This document shows positions 1 through 8,782 of a stretch of 32,747 nucleotides of DNA, one piece after another. Source of the stretch: Thermoplasmata archaeon (GTDB taxonomy: Archaea > Thermoplasmatota > Thermoplasmata > UBA10834); assembly GCA_020696395.1 (NCBI GenBank), contig JAEHCN010000007.1:1-32747 (forward strand), in the 5' to 3' direction. The notes beneath the pieces are model-generated. The model saw only the letters and a program-made list of their open reading frames with translations, was not told the DNA's origin and made no database searches. The position numbers and the translations under genes are program-made. How positions within the stretch are numbered: position 1 is the first letter of the stretch; every line of letters starts with the position of its first letter.

Positions 1-806
1 ATCTCGCCCGAGTGGCTAGCCTGCTCCCAGTCGTCTATTATCACCCGTGCGTGCTTCAGTATCCCGGGGGACAGCTCCTGTTTGCCCGGAGCGTCCGCCC
101 CTATGCAGTTGATGTGGGTGCCCTCTCCGACCCACTCGTCCATGACTATCGGCGACCTGGAGGATGTCACCGTGACGACGATGTCGCATCCGGAGACGGC
201 GTCCTTGGCGGAGCCGACCGACCTGACCTTGCCGATCCTGTCCCCGTACACTCTTCTGAACTGCCTCGCGACGGCCTTGGATTTCTCCGGGTAGAGGTCG
301 AATATCCTCACCTCGTCGAAGCGCCCGTACTGCGTGATCAGAGCCAGCATCTGCGTCCTGGCCTGGTTCCCCGCTCCGATGATCCCGAGGACCTTTGGAT
401 TCGGGCGTGCGAGATATTTCGACGCTACCGCGCTGGCAGCTCCGGTCCTCATGTCCGTGATGTGAGTCGCGTCCATGACGGCTAGGGGCGCTCCTGTATG
501 AGGGTCTATCAGAACCAGAAGTCCCATGACGGTCCTTATGCCGTAGTTCTTGGAGTTCTGCGGGTGCACGTTGACGATCTTGACCGCCGAGACGTCCATG
601 TCCTCGACATACGAAGGCATGGTGCGCAGGTCACCATCGTATTTCTCGTAGAACAGGTAGGCCTTGGGCGGCATCTGCACCTTATCAAGTCCCTTGTGCT
701 TGAACGCGTCCTCGACGGCTCCAAGCACGTCCTCCATGGCAAGAAGTTTGATGACCTGCTTCCCCGTGAGGAGAAGGGTCTTCACCGGGGTATGATGTGC
801 GGACAT
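1..806 (-). CDS. Ornithine cyclodeaminase / mu-crystallin / archaeal alanine dehydrogenase family protein (3' end outside window)
   Basis: Reverse-strand translation from ATG at 806: MSAHHTPVKTLLLTGKQVIKLLAMEDVLGAVEDAFKHKG...MDATHITDMRTGAASAVASKYLARPNPKVLGIIGAGNQARTQMLAL...; Rossmann GxGxQAxxQ and TDxRTGA motifs typical of the family. No stop before window edge, so absent from the ORF track. Confidence 0.88.
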   Translation of the reverse strand, partial: MSAHHTPVKTLLLTGKQVIKLLAMEDVLGAVEDAFKHKGLDKVQMPPKAYLFYEKYDGDLRTMPSYVEDMDVSAVKIVNVHPQNSKNYGIRTVMGLLVLIDPHTGAPLAVMDATHITDMRTGAASAVASKYLARPNPKVLGIIGAGNQARTQMLALITQYGRFDEVRIFDLYPEKSKAVARQFRRVYGDRIGKVRSVGSAKDAVSGCDIVVTVTSSRSPIVMDEWVGEGTHINCIGADAPGKQELSPGILKHARVIIDDWEQASHSGE

Positions 807-1024
807 CACAATGCACGGCTCCGATGTTGCTCTATCGGATGCTGGGATATAAGGATATTCGACCTAAAGGATAATGGGATTACAGCGTCCAGGCGGTCAT
901 AGACCTGTGGCCGGAAGGTCGCTACGCAGTCATAGTTGACCGCCGTTTCTGAGGAAACGGATTTATTCGAGGACTGTGTATTATACCCGGTGAGATCCCG
1001 CCTCTCTGGGGAAGCTGGATTGTC

Positions 1025-3166
1025 ATGTCCGGAACCGGTGCATCAATGGACGAGTCCTTCAGGAACAGTGTTGTTGAGTATCTCAGGTCCAAGTCGGACA
1101 GTATAGTCGAGCTCTGGACGGCGGAGGTCACTTCGGCGCCGTACACGAGGATAGCCGACTTCTCCCTCCCGAAGGAGGTGCGCGCGGCCAGGCTGAGGTC
1201 GTGCCTGGAGGCCCTTCTTGAGCTGGCCGTCAAACCAGGAGACGCCCAAGCGAGGGGGCGCCTCAGGATCACTATCCGGAGCGAGCACATAAGGAGCGTG
1301 GGCCTCGTGAAGATCGTCTCGAACGACCACGCCCTGCGTAGGATTGTGCGTGATCTGATCAGAGAGCGGTTCGAGGCGGAGGAGGCCGATGAGGCGGAGC
1401 AGTTTCTGGAGAATGTCATCGACATGTGCGTCGAGGAGACTGTCATTCTGGTCGAGCAGCACATCGAGGCCCAGCGTACCCTCTCCAGGAGCGAGTGGGA
1501 TTCGAACGGCACGTTCTCGGACTCGGAGCAGATGTTCGCTTCCTTCTGTCGCATCACGATGGAGTACTTCGATGCGGACTTCGTAGCGTTGTTCAGGCTC
1601 AACAGGGGCGCGAAAGAACTCGCCTGCGTGTCATGCTTCGCGAAAGGGATCAGCCTGTCCAAGAATGCGAGGATACCTGTTTCCTCAGTCCCACTTGTCG
1701 ATATGGCTATCGCAGCGAACAAGCCTCTCTCCTGCCTCGACCGGGGCAGCGGGAGAGGAGAGAAGGTTAGACTCGTCGGCGGGGCGAGTTTCGAGCACTG
1801 CATGGTCGCCCCGTTGAGCATGCGGGGTGACGTGACCGGCATCCTGTTCATCGGCGACAATGGCCGTACGAACTATTTCACTCCAGAAGAGGTTAGCATG
1901 GCGGAGGATTTCTCGAAGCTCGTTGTCGGCGCCCTCGACAGCGCCGACACCCTCAGGATGCTGAGCTTCAGGTCACGGGCACAGAAGACGCTCATCGAGA
2001 CGGCTGCGAACATGCAGCAGGAGATTGACTCCGAGGAGATCTACAGGATACTCGCCACTAAGCTGCTCGAGCTGATTCCGAGCCACGAGGTTGCTTTCTA
2101 CGTGTTCGATTGGAAGCGGAATGTCGGAAACCCCGTCTACGCCACGGGTCCGTATGCGGACGAGATAATGGCGGACCGGGATTTCCCGACTGACGTGGGC
2201 GTCGTCGGCGTCGTCGGCAGGAGCAGGCGCGCGGAGATCGTGGCCGACGCGGAGCTTGACTCCCGCGCGGCAGTCATACCGGGCACTCCTGCGATTCACA
2301 CAGCTATGCTAGCGATACCTCTGCTGGGGAGAAAGGAGGTGCTCGGCGTCATAGAGCTGCAGAGGTACCTGCCGGAGGGCTTCGTCCAGGAGGAGCTCGA
2401 GATCGCGGTCATGTTCGCGAATCACGCGGCCGTCGCCCTGGAGAACGCCAGGCTGCTCAAGGAGATCACGAGGGTCAGAGACGAGGTCGAGCTCCACATG
2501 GACCTCCTCACGCACGATATCGCCAACTACAGCACCCCCCTCATGGGATATCTCGAGACCCTGAAGGGGCAGTCCGTGGCCAAACCGGTCGAGGAGACCG
2601 TCGAGAAGACCATCTCGCAGGTGGAGAATATATCGAGGATGGTCGACATGGTCAGGACGTTGGCGAAGCTGCGGAGCACCGCCCCACGCGAGCTGAAGCG
2701 TACGGACCTCAGAACCGCGATAGAACTGGCGGTGAACGTGGTCAAGAGCCAGATCGCGGGCGCGGGGATCGAGATGACCGTCGACCTGCCGGACGAGCCG
2801 ATGCCCGTCTTCGCGGATGAGCTGCTCCCGGAACTCTTCATCTGCCTGTTCTTCACCGCCGTCAAGCCTGAGAGGCACAAACAGGCGAAGTTGATTATCA
2901 AGGCCACATCCGTTGGAGACGGCCCGAAGCGCATGTGGTCCGTTCAGGTCACCCACCCCGGTAGGAGCATCCCCGACGAGTTGAAGAAGGAGATCATGAG
3001 GGTCGCCAAGGCGTCCAAGTCAGAGCTGTCAGGAGGATTCGGCATCGGGCTGGCATCTGCGAGAGGCATCGCCGAGAGGTACTCAGGAAGGATGTGGGTC
3101 TCCGATATCGACCCCAAGGACCCCGAGAAGGGTTGCGTGTTCAACCTCCGACTGCCCCAGCCATGA
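1025..3166 (+). CDS. Multidomain GAF sensor histidine-kinase-like protein (RsbRD_N-like N-terminus, GAF domains, LLTHDI H-box, degenerate HATPase)
   Basis: 713-aa ORF; GAF-like segments; H-box LLTHDIANYSTPLMGYLE; G2 box GGFGIGLASARGIAERYSGRMWV. TATA-like tgtattatac at about 977-985. Confidence 0.85.
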   Translation: MSGTGASMDESFRNSVVEYLRSKSDSIVELWTAEVTSAPYTRIADFSLPKEVRAARLRSCLEALLELAVKPGDAQARGRLRITIRSEHIRSVGLVKIVSNDHALRRIVRDLIRERFEAEEADEAEQFLENVIDMCVEETVILVEQHIEAQRTLSRSEWDSNGTFSDSEQMFASFCRITMEYFDADFVALFRLNRGAKELACVSCFAKGISLSKNARIPVSSVPLVDMAIAANKPLSCLDRGSGRGEKVRLVGGASFEHCMVAPLSMRGDVTGILFIGDNGRTNYFTPEEVSMAEDFSKLVVGALDSADTLRMLSFRSRAQKTLIETAANMQQEIDSEEIYRILATKLLELIPSHEVAFYVFDWKRNVGNPVYATGPYADEIMADRDFPTDVGVVGVVGRSRRAEIVADAELDSRAAVIPGTPAIHTAMLAIPLLGRKEVLGVIELQRYLPEGFVQEELEIAVMFANHAAVALENARLLKEITRVRDEVELHMDLLTHDIANYSTPLMGYLETLKGQSVAKPVEETVEKTISQVENISRMVDMVRTLAKLRSTAPRELKRTDLRTAIELAVNVVKSQIAGAGIEMTVDLPDEPMPVFADELLPELFICLFFTAVKPERHKQAKLIIKATSVGDGPKRMWSVQVTHPGRSIPDELKKEIMRVAKASKSELSGGFGIGLASARGIAERYSGRMWVSDIDPKDPEKGCVFNLRLPQP

Positions 3167-3236
3167 TGTGATAAGGGGCGTGGAGGCTATCGTCATTATC
3201 TAGTGCGTCGACGTTCGACAGGGCGAGGCGACAAGA

Positions 3237-3347
3237 GTGCCGCGACGTAAGTACGGAAGGTTGAGAAAGCCGATCCCCCCGGTACCCGAGGAGAAGTGCA
3301 GGTACTGCAGGCTCGGCATGAACTGTCCCGTGCACAAGAAGAAATGA
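3237..3347 (+). CDS. Small Arg/Lys-rich putative zinc-binding protein (36 aa)
   Basis: GTG-started ORF VPRRKYGRLRKPIPPVPEEKCRYCRLGMNCPVHKKK* with CxxCx5CxxH; below the ORF-track length cutoff. Confidence 0.5.
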   Translation: MPRRKYGRLRKPIPPVPEEKCRYCRLGMNCPVHKKK

Positions 3348-3377
3348 TTGCTCGTCGCAGGATAAGGCCGAAGTTTA

Positions 3378-4820
3378 TTGTCGGGGGAGGCCGATTCCGT
3401 TCCCGTGGGATCAGGAACGAAGGAGTACGGGCTGATTGTCATCGGCTCCGGCGCGGGCATGAACGTCGTCGGCTCCGCCCTGGAGCGCGGGCTCAGGGTC
3501 GCCGTGGTCGAGGAGGGCCCTCTGGGCGGCACATGCCTGAATCGGGGCTGCATACCCTCCAAGGTGCTCATCCACGCGGCGGACGTGGTGCGCGAGGCTG
3601 AGCATGCCTCTGCCGTGGGCGTACATATGAGGCTCGACAAGGTCGATTTCCCCCTCCTGAAGAAGCGTATGTGGGACATCGTCCTGAGAGGAAGGAACGA
3701 GATGGAGCAAGGCGTCAAGGCAGCGAAAGACATCGACCTCTACGGCTCGATCGGCAGCTTCGTGTCCGATTTCACTATCGAAGCGGGAGGGGAGAGCATC
3801 AAGGCCCCCCGCATCGTGATAGCGTCAGGTGCTAGGTCGAGGATACCCGAGATTCCCGGCCTGGACGAGGTGGGATACCACACATACCGGACTGTGTTCG
3901 ACATCGAGGAACAGCCGGAGAGCGTGCTCATCCTCGGGGGAGGGTACATCGGCTGCGAGTTCGCGCACTTCTTCTCGGCGGTCGGCACCAAGGTGACCCT
4001 CGTCGGAAGGAACGCGGCCCTGTTGCCGAAGGAGGAGCCCGAGACGAGCGCGTTGGTCAAGAAGCGTCTCTCGAAGCACGTCGAGGTGCATACCGGCGCC
4101 GATGTGCTGTCCATCGAGGGCCGTCCACCCAGGGTCGGAGCGGAGATATCCACCGACGGCGGGAAGAGCGTCACGACCGTCGAGGCGCAGCACCTGCTCG
4201 TCGCGACCGGTGTGCGGCCCAACTCTGACTGGCTCAGGCCGGAGAACACCGGCGTCAGGACCGACGACCGCGGGTGGATACTCACGAACCAGTATCTTGA
4301 GACATCGAAGCCGAACATATTTGCTCTGGGGGATGCCCTCGGTCGGAACATGTATCGGCATACGGCGAACTACCAGGCCGGAGTGGTGGAGCACAATCTG
4401 TGGGCGGACAAGAAGCTCGCGATGGATCTTCACGCCGTCCCCCACGCTGTCTTCACCGACCCTCAGGTGGGCCAGGTGGGGATGACCGAGGAGGAGGCGA
4501 AGGCCCAGGGCAAGGTGCTCGTCGGCAAGGCCCGGTATAGCGGCACCGCGATGGGATACGCCTATGGCGACGACGAATCGTTCGTGAAGGTCGTCGTGGA
4601 GCATCCGACCCGGAGGATCCTCGGGGCGACGGTCGTCGGCCCGCAGGCGCCGGTCCTCGTGCAACAGGTGGTGAACCTCATGTCCTCAGGCGACCAGACA
4701 TATCTTCCGTTGGCAAGGGTGCAGATCATTCATCCAACGCTCACGGAAACCCTGGCCGCGGCGTTCAGTCAGCTGAGGCCTGTCAACTTCCAGGCCGAGC
4801 ATGTTCACCGTCACGACTGA
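3378..4820 (+). CDS. Dihydrolipoamide dehydrogenase-like class I pyridine nucleotide-disulfide oxidoreductase
   Basis: 480 aa; FAD-binding GSGAGMNV, redox-active GGTCLNRGCIPSK, NAD-binding GGGYIGCEFA, FALGDALG, C-terminal HPTLTE. Confidence 0.92.
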   Translation: MSGEADSVPVGSGTKEYGLIVIGSGAGMNVVGSALERGLRVAVVEEGPLGGTCLNRGCIPSKVLIHAADVVREAEHASAVGVHMRLDKVDFPLLKKRMWDIVLRGRNEMEQGVKAAKDIDLYGSIGSFVSDFTIEAGGESIKAPRIVIASGARSRIPEIPGLDEVGYHTYRTVFDIEEQPESVLILGGGYIGCEFAHFFSAVGTKVTLVGRNAALLPKEEPETSALVKKRLSKHVEVHTGADVLSIEGRPPRVGAEISTDGGKSVTTVEAQHLLVATGVRPNSDWLRPENTGVRTDDRGWILTNQYLETSKPNIFALGDALGRNMYRHTANYQAGVVEHNLWADKKLAMDLHAVPHAVFTDPQVGQVGMTEEEAKAQGKVLVGKARYSGTAMGYAYGDDESFVKVVVEHPTRRILGATVVGPQAPVLVQQVVNLMSSGDQTYLPLARVQIIHPTLTETLAAAFSQLRPVNFQAEHVHRHD

Positions 4821-4945
4821 CGTGGTCGGCCACGGTAACCCCTTGCACCTGGCGTGTTTGGAGCGTTCGGGCGTAGTAGATATATATCGTCTTCACCAAT
4901 GTTATCGGAGTCCTGGACGGTGCCCAAACGATCAAAATCCTGCAC

Positions 4946-6724
4946 GTGGATGATGAGGAGTCTTTCCTCGAGGTAGCATCACATTTCATGCGTAAGGTGG
5001 GCGGCATGGAGGTGCACGGCACAACCTCTGTCCGTTCAGCCATGGATATGATGTCTGGGATTTCGTTCGATGTCATCGTGTCCGACTATCAGATGCCGGA
5101 GACGGACGGTATCGATTTCCTCAAGATGGTAAGAGCCAGGGACTCCGACATACCGTTCATCCTATTCACAGGGAAGGGTCGCGAGGACGTCGCGATCGAG
5201 GCACTGAACCAGGGTGCAGACTTCTACCTTCAGAAGGGCGGCGACCTCAGGTCGCAGTTCCACGAGCTCACCAGCATGATCTCCAAGGGGGTGGAGGGAC
5301 GGCGTTCCACCAGCGATCTAGTGGAGAGCCAGGAACGCTTCAGAGAGCTTGCCGACAGCATATCCGACTTGCTGGTCGGTTTGGACGACGATTTCCGGGT
5401 GACGTTCTGGAACAAGACAGCGGAGGAACTGCTTGGGGTCAAGTCGGCGGAGGCAATCGGAATGACGCCCTTCGACCTCGTCCCGGTGATCAAGGGCACT
5501 CCGGTCGAGGATGTGCTCAGGTCCGCGGCACGCAGCCGGACCATGGAGTCGGTGACGACCAATCTGCTTTCCGAGGATGGCGCGAGGATGTTCGAGGTCA
5601 GTGCCTATCCCGGCGTGGAGGGGCTGCTCGTCTTCGCCCGGGACATGACAGCTTCAGAGACTGCTAGTCGGCTGCTAGCAGAGAGCGAGGAGGCGTTCAG
5701 AGCACTTGCCGAAAACTCTCCTTATGCTGTAATCATCGGGGATGGAAAGGGCGGCCAGCTCTATGCGAACAGAAAGCTAGCGGAGTTGACCGGATACAGT
5801 GTCGACGAACTTCTCAAACTCAACGCCTTTGAGAAGCTGACGAGGCCAGAAGACGTGGAGGCCGTGGAAGAGCAGATGAGGAAACGCCTGGAGGACGGTT
5901 CTCCAGCCGAGGCACCGTACGAGAGGATTCTCCTACGCAAAGACGGCACTGAGGTGATTACGGAGCTGACGGCTACAACAATAATGTGGAAAGGTGAGAA
6001 GCGTCCTTTGGCTCTGATCCAGGACATCACCGAGCGCAAGAAGGCGGAGGAGGGGCTGCGGAAGGTCAACAAGAAGCTCAACCTTCTGGGGGGCATCACC
6101 CGGCATGACTCCCTGAACCAGCTGACCATCCTCAAGGGTTGGCTGACGACCGCGATCGAGCAGGAGGGCGATGATTCCGTCCGCGACATGTTGCTCAAGG
6201 TCGAGAAGGCCGCCGACTCCCTGAAGATGCACCTGGATTTCACATCGCGGTACAAGAATCTGGGTATGAAGAGACCCGCGTGGATGTCCCTCGCGGAGGC
6301 GGTTGCGAAGGTGACCGAAGGCCTCGGCCGACAGGGTATCTCGGTTAACACCGAGGTGGAGGACATCGAGGTATTCGCCGACCCCATGTTAGAGAACGTC
6401 TTCAGGAACCTCGTCAACAACTCCATCGCCCACGGTGGTGGCGACATGGACAGCATCTCCTTGTCGCTTGAGGAGGGAAAGGACGGCCTCGTGATCATCT
6501 ACGAGGACAACGGAGTGGGGATCCCGACCGATGAGAAGGCGAAGATATTCGCGGCGGGACACGGCAAACGGCACGGGTACGGGTTGTACCTGAGCTGGGA
6601 GGTGCTCTCCATAACGGACATGAGGCTGAAGGAGACCGGCATCCCCAAGAAGGGCGCCAGGTTCGAGATATTTGTACCTCCAGGCAACTACAGGAGACAG
6701 AGCGAAGCACCCGTCACTCCATGA
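4946..6724 (+). CDS. Response-regulator receiver - PAS - PAS - histidine kinase (start uncertain, see findings)
   Basis: HVDDEESFLEV...VSDYQMPETDG...LFTGKG (REC), two PAS segments, H-box GGITRHDSLNQLTILKGWL, intact N-box NVFRNLVNNSIAHG, DNGVGIP, GHGKRHGYGLYL. Confidence 0.9.
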   Translation: MDDEESFLEVASHFMRKVGGMEVHGTTSVRSAMDMMSGISFDVIVSDYQMPETDGIDFLKMVRARDSDIPFILFTGKGREDVAIEALNQGADFYLQKGGDLRSQFHELTSMISKGVEGRRSTSDLVESQERFRELADSISDLLVGLDDDFRVTFWNKTAEELLGVKSAEAIGMTPFDLVPVIKGTPVEDVLRSAARSRTMESVTTNLLSEDGARMFEVSAYPGVEGLLVFARDMTASETASRLLAESEEAFRALAENSPYAVIIGDGKGGQLYANRKLAELTGYSVDELLKLNAFEKLTRPEDVEAVEEQMRKRLEDGSPAEAPYERILLRKDGTEVITELTATTIMWKGEKRPLALIQDITERKKAEEGLRKVNKKLNLLGGITRHDSLNQLTILKGWLTTAIEQEGDDSVRDMLLKVEKAADSLKMHLDFTSRYKNLGMKRPAWMSLAEAVAKVTEGLGRQGISVNTEVEDIEVFADPMLENVFRNLVNNSIAHGGGDMDSISLSLEEGKDGLVIIYEDNGVGIPTDEKAKIFAAGHGKRHGYGLYLSWEVLSITDMRLKETGIPKKGARFEIFVPPGNYRRQSEAPVTP

Positions 6725-8504
6725 GCCTGCCCTCGAGGGACTTCTCCGAGACCTCCTCTGAGAGCACGCTCCTGTACCGGTCGAGTATGGCCTCTCTGTA
6801 GAGCATGCCCACCAGCCTGTTCGGCTTGTTCGGGTCGACAACGGGTAGATGGCCGAACTTGCGGAGCACCATCCTCTCCAACGCGGTCTGCAAGGTCTCG
6901 TCGGGATATACTGTCACGACGCGTTTGGTCATCACATCCCTGACCAACGCGGTCCTCCTGTCGTTCTCGAACGCTCTTCTCACATCCGTCAGGGTGATGA
7001 CTCCTCTCAACGTTCCGTCCGAGGATATCACGGGGAAGCCCTTCCTTCCAGTGTACAGATGCATGTCGACCACCTTTCTCAGTGGCGTGTCGTCCTTGAC
7101 GGCGACATAGTCCACCGTCATAGCGTCCCTCACCCTGCCTGACTCGAGCACGTTGACCGACAGGTCCTGCACATACCTTATCCCCTGCTTGGCCAGCTTG
7201 GCGGTGTATATCGTCTCCTTGGACAGCAGGCTGCTGACGGCGTCACTCACAACGCAGGCGAACATCAGCGGGAGGATGATATCGTAGACGGAGGTCATCT
7301 CGAACAGTATCAGGATGGCCGTGAGCGTTGCCCTGCTCGTTGCGGCGAACAGTGCTGCCATGCCGACCATCGCGTAGGCACCGTAGTTCGCCGACTCGAA
7401 CGGAGACACCAGGTTCACGAAGATGCCGAAGGCGGCCCCGAGCATCGCCCCCAGGAACAGGGATGGGCCGAACAGTCCTGCGGACCCCCCCGACCCGAGG
7501 GTCAGCGATGTGGCCACCATCTTGACTATGACGAGCAGGCCGAGGAACAAGATCGCCATGACAGGCGCCGACGGCATCTCCATGGTGCCGTTCAGCACGT
7601 TCGTCACGGAGTCATATCCGACGCCCAACGCCTGCGGGAAGAACAGGGCGACCGCCCCGACGAGCGAAGCACCGATGACCGGTTTGAAGTACATCGGGAC
7701 CGAGATCGCGTCGAAAGCGTCTTCCAGCCTGTAGAACACCTTGATGAACAACACCCCCGCGAGACCTGCCAGAAGGCCGAGGCCGAGGTAGAATACCAGT
7801 TCGTACGGGTTCTCGAGCCGGTACTCGGCTACGATGGCGAAGGTCGGAGCGTCGCCCAGGTAATGGCGTGACGCCAGTGTGGCGAAGACCGACGACACGA
7901 TGAGCGGGACGAACGATCTGGTCTTGAACTCGAGGAGGAGCAGCTCGAGGGCGAACACCGCGCCTGCGATTGGCGTGTTGAACGTGGCAGCTATCGCCCC
8001 AGCCGCCCCGCATGCCACCATGATCCTCAGCTCGGCCCTCGTCAGCTTGAGCTTCTGCCCGACGACGGAGGCGAACGATGCGCCTATCTGGACGATCGGT
8101 CCCTCACGGCCGCCTGAGCCGCCCGATCCCAGTGTGAGGGCGGAGGCCAACGCCTTGAGCGCCGGCACCCGCGCCCTGAACCGCCCCCGGTTCGCGACCA
8201 CACCCCGCATGACGTCGGCGACGCCAGCGCCCTTCACCTCCGGTGCGAGCCAGTATATGATCACTCCGACGAACACCGCGCCGATTGCCGGCACGGCGAT
8301 GATCCATATGCCGAGAGAATTATCGAGCGGTGACCCGCCTATGAAGAATACTTCCTGGAACGCATCGATCATCCATCTGAAGACTATCGCGATGAACGCG
8401 CCGAAGACACCGATTATCGCTGCGAGCACGTTGAGCTTGCCGTACTCCCTAATGAACTCGCTGCGGATGTATCCCCGCAATGTCTTCTGGAACTCTCCGA
8501 ACAC
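6714..8504 (-). CDS. ClC-family anion channel/antiporter with C-terminal CBS pair
   Basis: 596 aa; GSGGREGPIVQIGAS and GSGGSAGLFGPSLFLGA motifs, multiple TM segments, two CBS repeats (VRDAMTVDYVAV..., VRDVMTKRVVTVYP...). Confidence 0.93.
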   Translation of the reverse strand: MFGEFQKTLRGYIRSEFIREYGKLNVLAAIIGVFGAFIAIVFRWMIDAFQEVFFIGGSPLDNSLGIWIIAVPAIGAVFVGVIIYWLAPEVKGAGVADVMRGVVANRGRFRARVPALKALASALTLGSGGSGGREGPIVQIGASFASVVGQKLKLTRAELRIMVACGAAGAIAATFNTPIAGAVFALELLLLEFKTRSFVPLIVSSVFATLASRHYLGDAPTFAIVAEYRLENPYELVFYLGLGLLAGLAGVLFIKVFYRLEDAFDAISVPMYFKPVIGASLVGAVALFFPQALGVGYDSVTNVLNGTMEMPSAPVMAILFLGLLVIVKMVATSLTLGSGGSAGLFGPSLFLGAMLGAAFGIFVNLVSPFESANYGAYAMVGMAALFAATSRATLTAILILFEMTSVYDIILPLMFACVVSDAVSSLLSKETIYTAKLAKQGIRYVQDLSVNVLESGRVRDAMTVDYVAVKDDTPLRKVVDMHLYTGRKGFPVISSDGTLRGVITLTDVRRAFENDRRTALVRDVMTKRVVTVYPDETLQTALERMVLRKFGHLPVVDPNKPNRLVGMLYREAILDRYRSVLSEEVSEKSLEGRLME

Positions 8505-8782
8505 GTTCTAACCTCCTCTGCCTGGTCTTGGCCCATGCTCATCCTAAGTCACGGGCCTTGAAGAGGCAACGGGCACTTCGTTGAGCCTATCGGGGTCAGG
8601 CTAGTCACACACTGGGTGAAGCAACACGTCTGACATATTTCTTTCTGACTCGGAGGTCCGACATTCGCCCAGGGGCCGTCCTGCATATTTTGTCAAGGTG
8701 CCTGATTCCAACTCGCTGGGGATCCCACATCATCTCAGAATCTCTGGACGGCCAGCGAGGTCATCCGGGGGTCCAGAGGTGA

